Notes under the pieces: generated by a model
Told to the model about the DNA's origin: nothing
Databases searched by the model: none
Seen by the model: the letters and a program-made list of their open reading frames with translations, nothing else
DNA from: Desulfobulbaceae bacterium
GTDB taxonomy: Bacteria > Desulfobacterota > Desulfobulbia > Desulfobulbales > Desulfobulbaceae
Length of the DNA stretch: 64,000 nucleotides
Assembly: GCA_011391865.1 (NCBI GenBank)
Contig: JAABPV010000075.1
Location: forward strand, 1-64,000
Direction of reading: 5' to 3'
Translations under genes and position numbers: made by a program
Shown: in pieces, positions 43,361-50,560 of the stretch
Layout of the letters: every line of letters begins with the position of its first letter
How positions within the stretch are numbered: position 1 is the stretch's first letter

Positions 43361-43927
43361 ATGCCGAGCTTGAACGAAGCCCTGAAGCGTAACGAGGAGA
43401 AAATCCTCGCCCTGTGGACAGAACGGACGCTGGATACATATGAGTCATCCAGTTTTTTCAAAAAATCACAGGACATATTCGCCAATCCGGTCGGCATGAA
43501 CATCCGCGAAGGGCTGACCGCGCTTTTCCGCTTGCTGGTTGCGGGCGCAGGCGCGGAGCAGTTTGCCCAGCCGCTGGATCAGATCATCCGCATCCGAGCA
43601 GTGCAGAATTTCACGCCGTCGCAGGCGGTCGCTCCGCTTCTGGATGTGAAGAGCGTGGTGCGGCAGGTGTTCTCAGCAGACAACGAGTGCCGAGCATTGC
43701 TCCCAGAGCTGATTCCCTTTGATGCTGAGGTAGATCGAGCAGCACTGCAAGCATTTGATCTGTACATGGAATGCCGGGAGCGGCTGCATAAGGCGCGCAT
43801 CCGAGAGCTGAAAAGCGGCAGCTATATTCTGACTGATTCAGGCTGCGCTTCAGCGTTGATCAGAGAAAATTTGCGGGAACTGTCGCCGAGAGCACAAACA
43901 GGAGGCTGCGCAGCGGACAAAGCATAG
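43361..43927 (+). CDS. RsbRD N-terminal-domain protein linked to dsr genes
   Basis: A 188-aa helical protein of the RsbRD/RsbR N-terminal (non-haem globin-like) family. Characteristic blocks are LKRNEEKILALWTERTLDTY, IREGLTALFRLLVAGAG, LDQIIRIRAVQNFTPSQAVA and ALQAFDLYMECRERLHKAR. In sulfate reducers this gene commonly precedes dsrMKJOP and may sense or tune the complex. The start at 43361 is the first good family start; an upstream ATG at 43322 is possible. A small hairpin overlaps its stop codon. Confidence 0.85.
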   Translation: MPSLNEALKRNEEKILALWTERTLDTYESSSFFKKSQDIFANPVGMNIREGLTALFRLLVAGAGAEQFAQPLDQIIRIRAVQNFTPSQAVAPLLDVKSVVRQVFSADNECRALLPELIPFDAEVDRAALQAFDLYMECRERLHKARIRELKSGSYILTDSGCASALIRENLRELSPRAQTGGCAADKA

Positions 43928-43939
43928 GATATATGCTTT
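43919..43939 (+). terminator. Hairpin overlapping the rsbRD-like stop, before dsrM
   Basis: AAAGCATA and TATGCTTT form an 8-bp stem around a short loop. T-rich sequence (AAGATATTTTTATTTTTTT) follows. It may terminate or attenuate transcription ahead of dsrM. Confidence 0.5.
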
Positions 43940-43973
43940 AAGATATTTTTATTTTTTTAAAAGGGAGCGATCA

Positions 43974-44990
43974 ATGAAGCACACCTTCCCCTTGGTTGCA
44001 GTCATCGCCTTGGCGTTGATTGCGTGGATCGGGTCCAACATACCCGGCATGCAATACCTGTTTGGCGTTGCGGTGCCGTATGCGGCCCTGATTCTTTTTG
44101 TCGGCGGCTTCTGCTGGCGGGTTCTTGATTGGGCCAAATCGCCGGTGCCGTTCCACATCCCCACCACATGCGGGCAGGGTTATTCCATGCCGTGGGTGAA
44201 ACGGGATAAATTCGAGGCCCCGGTCAGCACCGGCGAAGTGCTGGGCCGGATGTTCATGGAAATCGCCTTATTCCGCTCCCTCTGGCGCAACACCAAGGCC
44301 AGCATCAAACCCGGCCCGGAGCTGACCTACACGTCCACCCGCTGGCTCTGGCTCTTCGGTATCCTTTTCCATTACAGTATGCTGGTGATTCTGCTCCGGC
44401 ATTTCCGTCTTTTCGTTGGATCTGAGCTATTCTTCGTCACGGCATTAGAGGCCATTGATGGCTTCACCCTCAACCCGACCCCGGAGCTGTCGCTCTACGT
44501 CACCGACGCGCTGATCCTTGTCGGCTTAGTGGCTCTGCTGGCCCGCCGTTTCCTGATCAAAACGGTGAACTACATCTCCTTGGCCAACGATTACTTCCCG
44601 CTCTTCCTCCTGATCGGCATCGCCCTCACCGGCATTCTGATGCGCTACTTCCTCCGTTCCGGCGTGGATATTGTGGCCATCAAGCAGCTCGCTCTCGGCC
44701 TGACCACCTTCAAGCCGGTTGTGCCGCCAGACATCGCCTCAATCTTTTACGTACACCTGTTCTTAGTCTCCTGCCTGCTGGCCTATTTTCCCTTCTCCAA
44801 GCTGATGCACATGGGCGGAGTCTTTCTCAGCCCAACCCGCAATCTGGCCAATGACAGCCGGATGCGGCGGCATGTCAATCCGTGGAACCCGGACATCAGG
44901 CCGCATTCCTATGCGTCTTATGAGGACGAGTTCCGGGCGGACATGATCGAGCAGGGCATCCCGGTTGAAAAAGAACTGCCGCAAGGCTGA
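43974..44990 (+). CDS. dsrM: DsrM, menaquinol-oxidising membrane cytochrome b subunit
   Basis: A 338-aa membrane protein of the NarI/DsrM type. Several hydrophobic segments are visible (LVAVIALALIAWIGS, YAALILFVGGFCW, LWLFGILFHYSMLVILL, ALILVGLVALLA, YFPLFLLIGIALTGILM, YVHLFLVSCLLAYF). Histidines in FHYSMLVILLRHF and in YVHLF...LMH are candidate ligands of the two haems b. It would oxidise menaquinol and pass electrons to DsrK. The gene begins the dsrMKJ run with 30 bp before dsrK; AAGGGAG lies upstream of the ATG. Confidence 0.93.
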   Translation: MKHTFPLVAVIALALIAWIGSNIPGMQYLFGVAVPYAALILFVGGFCWRVLDWAKSPVPFHIPTTCGQGYSMPWVKRDKFEAPVSTGEVLGRMFMEIALFRSLWRNTKASIKPGPELTYTSTRWLWLFGILFHYSMLVILLRHFRLFVGSELFFVTALEAIDGFTLNPTPELSLYVTDALILVGLVALLARRFLIKTVNYISLANDYFPLFLLIGIALTGILMRYFLRSGVDIVAIKQLALGLTTFKPVVPPDIASIFYVHLFLVSCLLAYFPFSKLMHMGGVFLSPTRNLANDSRMRRHVNPWNPDIRPHSYASYEDEFRADMIEQGIPVEKELPQG

Positions 44991-45020
44991 CGAATAACAG
45001 GTGGACAAGGGACTATCACA

Positions 45021-46652
45021 ATGGCCGTTATAAAAAAAGATGCGCTGGCGCGGAGCTTGGTCGAAGACCCGACCATGATGACCGGCTCCATGCCGGACAA
45101 AGACTGGACGGAAATCCCAGCGGTGTTCAAGCCGGGCAACTACGCCTACACGACCAAGCCGGAAAAGCTGGAGTATCTCAACAGCCAGCAGGGCGTGAGC
45201 TTCCCGAATGCCCGCGCTTGGAACCCGGAGAACGAGGACTGGAAGCTGCCGGAGAACTGGAAGGAGATCATCATCAAAGGGCTGGCGGACCGCTTAGACC
45301 GCTTCCGCTCTTTGAAGATATTCATGGACTGCTGCGTCCGCTGTGGTGCCTGTGCAGACAAGTGCCATTTCTTCCTTGGCACTGGCGATCCAAAGAACAT
45401 GCCGGTGCTGCGGGCCGAGCTGCTGCGCTCGGTCTATCGGCAGGAGTTCACCTTGGCGGGTAAGCTGCTCGGCAAGCTGGCAGGCGGCCGCGAGATGACC
45501 GTCGGCGTGCTGAAAGAGTGGTTCATGTACGCCTACCAGTGTACAGAGTGCCGCCGCTGCTCGGTCTTTTGCCCCTACGGTATAGACACCGCCGAGATCA
45601 CCATGATGCTGCGCGAGCTGCTGCATCTGGTTGGCTGCGGCATCAACTGGGCGATGGAGCCAGTTTCAAACTCCAACCGCACCGGTAACCACATGGGCCT
45701 GACCCCGCAGGCTTTCAAGGGCAACGTGGAATTTCTCTGCGAAGACCTTGAAAACCTCACCGGGGTCAAGGTCAACCCGACCTTCAACCGCAAGGGCGCG
45801 GAGGTGCTGTTCATCACCCCGTCTGCGGACGTGTTTGCTGAGCCGGGTCTGTTCACCTGCATGGGCTATCTGCTCCTCTTCGAGGCCATCGGGCTGGATT
45901 ACACGTGGTCAACCTACGCCTCCGAAGGCGGCAACTTCGGCCTCTTCACCTCCAACGAGATGATGAAGAAGCTGAACGGCAAGATGTATGCCGAGGCCAA
46001 ACGTCTGGGCGTGAAGTGGATCCTCGGCGGCGAGTGTGGCCACATGTGGCGCGTCATCCATCAGTATATGGACACCATGAACGGCCCGGCGGACTTCCTC
46101 GAAGCACCGAAATCGCCGATCACCGGCACGGTTTTTGAGAACGCGGCCTCAACCAAGATGGTGCATATCAGCGAGTTCACCGCCGATTTGATTAAAAACG
46201 GCAAGATCAAGCTGGACAAGAGCCGCAACGCGCACGTCAAGGCCACCTTCCATGACTCCTGCAACCCGGCGCGGGCCATGGGAATGCTGGAGGAGCCGCG
46301 CTACATCCTCAACAACGTGCTGGAGCAATGGCACGAAATGCCGGAAAACACCATCCGCGAGAAGACCTTCTGCTGCGGCTCAGGCACGGCCCTGAACACC
46401 GAGGAGATCATGGAGCTGCGGATGCGCTCCGGCCTGCCGCGCGCCAACGCGGTCAAGCATGTGTATGACAAACACGGCATCAACACGCTGGCCACCATCT
46501 GTGCCATTGACCGCGCCACCCTCAGCACTCTGATGAATTACTGGGTGCCGGAGGTGCAGGTGGCGGGCCTGAGCGAGCTGGTGGGCAACGCCTTGGTGAT
46601 TGAAGGCGAAAACAGACAGGAACTTACTGAGGGTCTGCGGACTCTGCTGTAA
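45021..46652 (+). CDS. dsrK: DsrK, HdrD-like iron-sulfur subunit
   Basis: A 543-aa cytoplasmic protein of the HdrD/CCG family. Two 4Fe-4S sites are evident (CVRCGACADKCHF and CTECRRCSVFCPYG). CCG-type cysteine domains follow (GGECGHMW, FHDSCNPARAMG, TFCCGSGTALN), which bind the special catalytic cluster. With DsrM it transfers electrons from quinol towards the DsrC trisulfide in dissimilatory sulfur metabolism. It is immediately followed by dsrJ. Confidence 0.95.
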   Translation: MAVIKKDALARSLVEDPTMMTGSMPDKDWTEIPAVFKPGNYAYTTKPEKLEYLNSQQGVSFPNARAWNPENEDWKLPENWKEIIIKGLADRLDRFRSLKIFMDCCVRCGACADKCHFFLGTGDPKNMPVLRAELLRSVYRQEFTLAGKLLGKLAGGREMTVGVLKEWFMYAYQCTECRRCSVFCPYGIDTAEITMMLRELLHLVGCGINWAMEPVSNSNRTGNHMGLTPQAFKGNVEFLCEDLENLTGVKVNPTFNRKGAEVLFITPSADVFAEPGLFTCMGYLLLFEAIGLDYTWSTYASEGGNFGLFTSNEMMKKLNGKMYAEAKRLGVKWILGGECGHMWRVIHQYMDTMNGPADFLEAPKSPITGTVFENAASTKMVHISEFTADLIKNGKIKLDKSRNAHVKATFHDSCNPARAMGMLEEPRYILNNVLEQWHEMPENTIREKTFCCGSGTALNTEEIMELRMRSGLPRANAVKHVYDKHGINTLATICAIDRATLSTLMNYWVPEVQVAGLSELVGNALVIEGENRQELTEGLRTLL

Positions 46653-46675
46653 CGTCAGCAACGGAGGATATATCC

Positions 46676-47059
46676 ATGTACGACAGCGGCAAAATCATTC
46701 CGGGACTGGCGGTCTTTGTTCTTCTGATCACCTTCCCCATTTGGTACAACAATCTGGTTTGCAATGTTGGTGCGGCTCCGGCCAAGGATCCTAATCTGGC
46801 CCCTGAGATGGTGCAAGGGGCCGCTTTTCCGAACGGTCAAAAACATCCGCCTGCAGCTGAGATGCGGGCCACGCATATGGATGTGCTGCAAGGAATCCAT
46901 GTCACCGCCAAAGGCTACAATGCGGCCAAGGACGGGCAGAAGCCGACTATGAGCTGCTTGGCATGCCACGGCGGCAGCAAAGAGAAGTTCTGCGATAGCT
47001 GCCATGCCTACGCCTCAGTAAAAACACCTGACTGCTGGACGTGCCACACAAAGCCGTAA
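46676..47059 (+). CDS. dsrJ: DsrJ, triheme c-type cytochrome
   Basis: A 127-aa membrane-anchored periplasmic cytochrome. An N-terminal hydrophobic segment (IIPGLAVFVLLITFPIWY) acts as anchor or signal. Three haem motifs are CLACH (94-98), CDSCH (106-110) and CWTCH (120-124). The protein is short and ends three residues after the last haem. GGAGGA precedes the ATG. A strong terminator follows about 25 bp downstream, and neither dsrO nor dsrP is present after it. Confidence 0.92.
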   Translation: MYDSGKIIPGLAVFVLLITFPIWYNNLVCNVGAAPAKDPNLAPEMVQGAAFPNGQKHPPAAEMRATHMDVLQGIHVTAKGYNAAKDGQKPTMSCLACHGGSKEKFCDSCHAYASVKTPDCWTCHTKP

Positions 47060-47084
47060 GCCGCGAAGTTCCCAATTTTTCGCC

Positions 47085-47119
47085 AGCCCTCTGACAAAAC
47101 CGGTCAGGGGGCTTTTTTT
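47085..47119 (+). terminator. Terminator of the dsrMKJ operon
   Basis: AGCCC, T, CTGAC pairs with GTCAG, G, GGGCT and is followed by a run of seven T residues. It lies 26 bp after the dsrJ stop codon. Confidence 0.88.
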
Positions 47120-47201
47120 ATTTTTCATTCTGTGGTAAAGTATTCCCTTTTTGCTTATCAAAAAAAGTGATAAATCTCATCTGCGAAAGCAAAGGTATCC
47201 C

Positions 47202-47912
47202 ATGAGCGGCAGCCCGGCGCAGCCCCAGCGCATTCTTGTTCTCTATTATTCCTTCAGCTCCCAGACCAAAAATCTCGTTCAGTCCCTGCTTGACGGCATG
47301 GCTGAGTACGAGGCCGAGGTGGTCTGCGAGCGGCTTGTCCCGACCATCCCGCAGCATTTTCCCATCGGCACCATTCCCAAGACATTTAAAAAAATGATCG
47401 TCACGCTCTTCCGGCAGCGCATTCCGATAGAGCCGCTGCCGGAACACTGCTTTGAGCGATATGACCTGATCATCCTCGCTGGTCCGACGTGGTCATACAA
47501 TCCCAGCGGTCCGGTGCTCTCCCTCCTTGACCGCGACGGCCAGCGACTTTTCGCCCAAAAAACGGTGATTCCGGTCATATCCTGCCGGGGCTTCTGGCGG
47601 ATGCACTGGTGGGGAATAAAGTCGCTGCTGAAAAATCTGGGAGCGCGGGTGCCGAACGGAATCATCTTCACCCACACTAGCAAGGAGCCGTGGCGGACCA
47701 TCGGCGTGTTCCTCAAGCTGGCCGGAGAAACCCCAGAGCGGATGTCATGGATGAAAGACCATTACCCGAAATACGGTCATGCACGGCAGCAGATCGACGA
47801 GGCGCGCCGTTTCGGCGAGATGATCGGGCGGACAGTGACACAGAGCGAGGAGCTGGAGCGGTTAGTCTTCAACACCAGCTTGGCGATTTACGAAGAATTG
47901 CCAGAAAAATAA
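47202..47912 (+). CDS. Flavodoxin-fold NAD(P)H oxidoreductase-like protein
   Basis: A 236-aa flavodoxin-like protein. The N terminus has the FMN phosphate loop (LVLYYSFSSQTKNLVQSLLDG), and DLIILAGPTWSYNPSGP is the typical flavin-facing segment. SCRGFWRMHWWGIKSLLKNLGARV is also consistent with the family. The C-terminal helices (RQQIDEARRFGEMIG) complete the fold. The start at 47202 is chosen over 47151, since the extra residues are lysine-rich and not part of the fold. It follows the dsr terminator, so it is probably not part of that operon. Confidence 0.78.
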   Translation: MSGSPAQPQRILVLYYSFSSQTKNLVQSLLDGMAEYEAEVVCERLVPTIPQHFPIGTIPKTFKKMIVTLFRQRIPIEPLPEHCFERYDLIILAGPTWSYNPSGPVLSLLDRDGQRLFAQKTVIPVISCRGFWRMHWWGIKSLLKNLGARVPNGIIFTHTSKEPWRTIGVFLKLAGETPERMSWMKDHYPKYGHARQQIDEARRFGEMIGRTVTQSEELERLVFNTSLAIYEELPEK

Positions 47913-47915
47913 AAA

Positions 47916-47942
47916 AGCCTGATCCTTTGTCAGGATCAGGCT
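47916..47942 (-). terminator. Terminator of the FKBP gene
   Basis: AGCCTGATCCT and AGGATCAGGCT form an 11-bp stem. On the minus strand it is followed by TTTTTT, so it mainly serves the FKBP-type gene and may also help terminate the convergent flavodoxin gene. Confidence 0.85.
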
Positions 47943-47968
47943 GGACGCATTCAAAAACAGAATACGGT

Positions 47969-48706
47969 TCAGTCTTTCTTCTCGTCTTCGATATCTGCGT
48001 CTTCTTTTTCTTCGGCCTTGACGATCTCCAGCAGCTCCACCTCGAATTTCAGCATGGAGCCGGGCTGAATCACCGGTGGCGCGCCTCTGTCGCCGTAGGC
48101 CAGATCCGGCGACAGATACAGCTCATAGACGCTGCCCACGCCCATTAGCTGGAGGGCCTCAGTCCAGCCAGGAATGACCTGATCCACGCGGAAACGGGCA
48201 GGCTCGTTCCGTTTGTGCGAGCTGTCAAACTCAGAGCCGTCAAGCAGAGTGCCCCGGTACTGCACTTTGACCACGTCGTCGTTTTTCGGCTTTGGGCCGC
48301 CGCCCTCTTTGATGACTTTGTACTGGAGGCCGGACGCTGTGGTTTTCACCCCTTCCTTGCTCTTGTTCTCATTGAGAAATTTCTGAGCCGCCTCTTTGTT
48401 GGCTGTCAGCATGGCCGTGAATTTCTCCTGCTGCCGTTTGCCGAAATTCTGCTGCTCCTGAGCCGCCTCCTCCGCAGTCATCAAAGTTTTGGTGCCAGGA
48501 GTGTAGGCATCGTTCATGCCCTGCTGGATGACGGCCAAGTCAAATTTTTCGCCCAGCCCTTTCAGGTAGGAGCCGAAATCCATGCCCAAGGCATAGCTGA
48601 AGCGCTGGTCTGCGGTCTCAAGCTTCATCGGCTTCTCATCCGCAGCCGCCGCCGGACCGGCAGCCAGCATCAGGCCCAACACCGCATATGCTGCAAACTT
48701 GTTCAT
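47969..48706 (-). CDS. FKBP-type peptidyl-prolyl isomerase, FkpA/Mip type
   Basis: A 245-aa periplasmic isomerase and chaperone. A signal peptide (KFAAYAVLGLMLAAGPAAA) precedes the FKBP_N dimerisation helices (FSYALGMDFGSYLKGLG, then AAQEQQNFGKRQQEKF). The C-terminal FKBP domain contains DDVVKVQYRGTLLDGSEFDSS and PGWTEALQLMGVGSVYELYLS. A lysine/glutamate tail (EEKEDADIEDEKKD) ends the protein. It would catalyse proline isomerisation during envelope protein folding. Confidence 0.93.
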   Translation of the reverse strand: MNKFAAYAVLGLMLAAGPAAAADEKPMKLETADQRFSYALGMDFGSYLKGLGEKFDLAVIQQGMNDAYTPGTKTLMTAEEAAQEQQNFGKRQQEKFTAMLTANKEAAQKFLNENKSKEGVKTTASGLQYKVIKEGGGPKPKNDDVVKVQYRGTLLDGSEFDSSHKRNEPARFRVDQVIPGWTEALQLMGVGSVYELYLSPDLAYGDRGAPPVIQPGSMLKFEVELLEIVKAEEKEDADIEDEKKD

Positions 48707-48942
48707 GCTTTCTCCTTAAAACTGTTGCCGTGTTCTGACCGAACCGCTCCTGCGGCACTGCCGCAACCCTGAGCGTGAATCCTGTCAGCCAGTGAAATGA
48801 TCAGAATAATACTACCTGATGTCGCCTGTAAAAAAAAAGAACTTTTCAACAGAGCTGTCCTTTTCCTTTTTTTTGCAGGCGGCGGAAGAAGTTCCGTCCC
48901 CTTCGGCAGGAAAGGGACGGAGAATGGGGGGCAGGAGCATTT
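48707..48942. other. Intergenic region with hairpin
   Basis: This gap contains CCGTCCC and GGGACGG about 12 nt apart near 48893-48919, probably a terminator element for the minus-strand zinc-ribbon gene. No coding sequence is recognised. Confidence 0.4.
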
Positions 48943-49479
48943 TCAAGCGAAGCAGAGGCCACAGTCAGGACAGGCGTTCTGGCTGGTGGAAAAATGACAG
49001 CCGCAAGCCGGACAGAGAGCGGAGTCAGCCGATGCGTCAAACACCGCGCCGACGGCGGCGAGTTCCTGCCCGCTCAGACCGGTGGAGCGCAGATGCTCGC
49101 GGGCAAGGACAGCTTGCGCCTCCTCCGCGTCAGCGCGGCGGATCTGAATCACAAGGCTGGGGCCGCCGCAGCCGCCGCTGCCGCAGGCACCGCCGGACTC
49201 TCCTGCCGCCAAGGAGGGGATGCCCTCCCGTTTCAGCAGAGCTTGCACCATCTGCATTTGCAGCAGCGGCCCTTTCTGAATGCTGATTAATTCGTCATCC
49301 GGGCTGATTTGCCGACGGCGGTCAGCAAGTTTCCGGGTATCCTGCTGATGCGCCATGAGTTCCCTGCCGCTGACCAGTTCAGCGGCGCAGTCAGCACAAC
49401 GCCGGGCTTCCGCCCGGTACTCGCCGCCGCATCGTGGGCAATAATTGCACTCAGGATCAACGGCGTGATTCCGCGCCAT
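48943..49479 (-). CDS. Zinc-ribbon protein with central DUF2007-like domain
   Basis: A 178-aa protein with a zinc ribbon at each end: N-terminal CNYCPRCGGEYRAEARRCADC and C-terminal CPACGCHFSTSQNACPDCGLC. The middle (ISIQKGPLLQMQMVQALLKREGIP...VIQIRRADAEEAQAVL) resembles DUF2007, a ferredoxin-like fold found in signal-transducing or putative metal-binding proteins. A GGACGSGGCGG insertion lies in the middle. The start at 49479 overlaps the upstream small membrane-protein gene by 23 bp. Function unknown. Confidence 0.72.
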   Translation of the reverse strand: MARNHAVDPECNYCPRCGGEYRAEARRCADCAAELVSGRELMAHQQDTRKLADRRRQISPDDELISIQKGPLLQMQMVQALLKREGIPSLAAGESGGACGSGGCGGPSLVIQIRRADAEEAQAVLAREHLRSTGLSGQELAAVGAVFDASADSALCPACGCHFSTSQNACPDCGLCFA

Positions 49480-49657
49480 TCTGCTGCTCCTGCTGAAGAA
49501 AACTGATGACTGCTGCTGGTTCGGCGGCTTCCTCGCCGCTGGCTCCGGCGGCTCCAAACCAGCCGAAGAGCATCAGCGCAGTGACGCTGAGTATGTAGAC
49601 GGCCACCATCAGGTAGCCCGGATCAATGGCCGCAAACAGACTGTCTTTTTTTTTCAT
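49457..49657 (-). CDS. Small single-pass membrane protein
   Basis: A 66-aa protein with one clear transmembrane segment (YLMVAVYILSVTALMLFGWF) and an acidic, glutamine-rich tail. AAGGAGGAAG precedes the ATG. Its 3' end overlaps the zinc-ribbon gene, so the two are co-translated and may act together. I do not recognise the family. Confidence 0.7.
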   Translation of the reverse strand: MKKKDSLFAAIDPGYLMVAVYILSVTALMLFGWFGAAGASGEEAAEPAAVISFLQQEQQNGAESRR

Positions 49658-49861
49658 GTTCTTCCTCCTTCTTTTTTCGATGATTCTTCTGTTGTCATTC
49701 TGAGCAATGACCATGACTGTTCCACCCATGAATAATGACTTGCCAGACAAACAGTATGACGAATTGTGACAAAAATTTTCCAGTTGGAGAAAAACCGCGC
49801 CGCATGGTATTATTTTTCGTCAGCAGCATGATCCTGAACCTTATCCGCAGTGCCCGCCGCC

Positions 49862-50554
49862 ATGACCTACCGTATCGCGCTTGTCGAAGACGATCCCCGG
49901 CTTCAAGCCAATTACGCCCAAGCCCTGCACCGGGAAGGCTATGAGGTCAGCTCGTACAGCAGCCGCAAGGAGGCGATGGCCGCCTTTGAGCGCGCTCTGC
50001 CGGATCTGGCCATCTTGGACATCATGCTCGGCGAGGAAATGGAGGGCGGCTTTGACCTCTGCCAGCACCTGCGCTCACTTTCGCCGGTGATTCCGATCAT
50101 CTTCCTCACCGCCCGCAATTCGGACGTGGACCGGGTCTCCGGCCTGCGGCTGGGGGCTTGGGATTATCTGACCAAGGACACCACCACCCTCGACTTCCTC
50201 CCTGCCCGCATCTCCGCCCTCTTCCGCACCGTCGAGGCCCTGCGCGGCAACAGCGCGAATAACCGGATTATTGAGCACGAGGATTTGCGCATCGACGAGG
50301 ACCGCAAGGAGGTGCACTGGCGCGGCCAGCCGGTCAGCCTCACCCTGACTGAGTTCTGGATCCTGCTCTGTCTGGCCCGGCGGCCCGGTCATGTCAAAAA
50401 TCACGACCAGCTCATGGAGGCGGCCAGCGTCATTGTCACCAACAACGCCATAGCCGCCCATATCCGCCGCATCCGGGACAAATTCCGCGAAATCGACCAG
50501 AATTTCAACGCCATCCGCTCCGAGTACGGCATGGGCTACCGCTGGCAGCCCTGA
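49862..50554 (+). CDS. Response regulator of the proteobacterial dedicated sortase system (PdsR-like)
   Basis: A 230-aa OmpR-type regulator. The receiver begins TYRIALVEDDPRLQANYAQAL, with the phospho-acceptor in LAILDIMLGEEMEGGFDLCQHL and the conserved Lys in WDYLTKD. The winged-helix DNA-binding domain ends ISEYGMGYRW-like (IRSEYGMGYRW). Wording such as MEGGFDLC and HVKNHDQLMEAA is typical of PdsR. A GTG at 49850 is an alternative start. It is followed after 6 nt by its histidine kinase. No sortase or sortase substrate lies in the window, so the target genes must be elsewhere, or the pair regulates other envelope genes. Confidence 0.82.
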   Translation: MTYRIALVEDDPRLQANYAQALHREGYEVSSYSSRKEAMAAFERALPDLAILDIMLGEEMEGGFDLCQHLRSLSPVIPIIFLTARNSDVDRVSGLRLGAWDYLTKDTTTLDFLPARISALFRTVEALRGNSANNRIIEHEDLRIDEDRKEVHWRGQPVSLTLTEFWILLCLARRPGHVKNHDQLMEAASVIVTNNAIAAHIRRIRDKFREIDQNFNAIRSEYGMGYRWQP

Positions 50555-50560
50555 GCGGCG

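Noticed and set aside
47120-47201. dsrO or dsrP immediately after dsrJ
   Set aside because: A strong terminator and a flavodoxin-like gene follow; no Fe-S ferredoxin-type or NrfD-type frame exists there.
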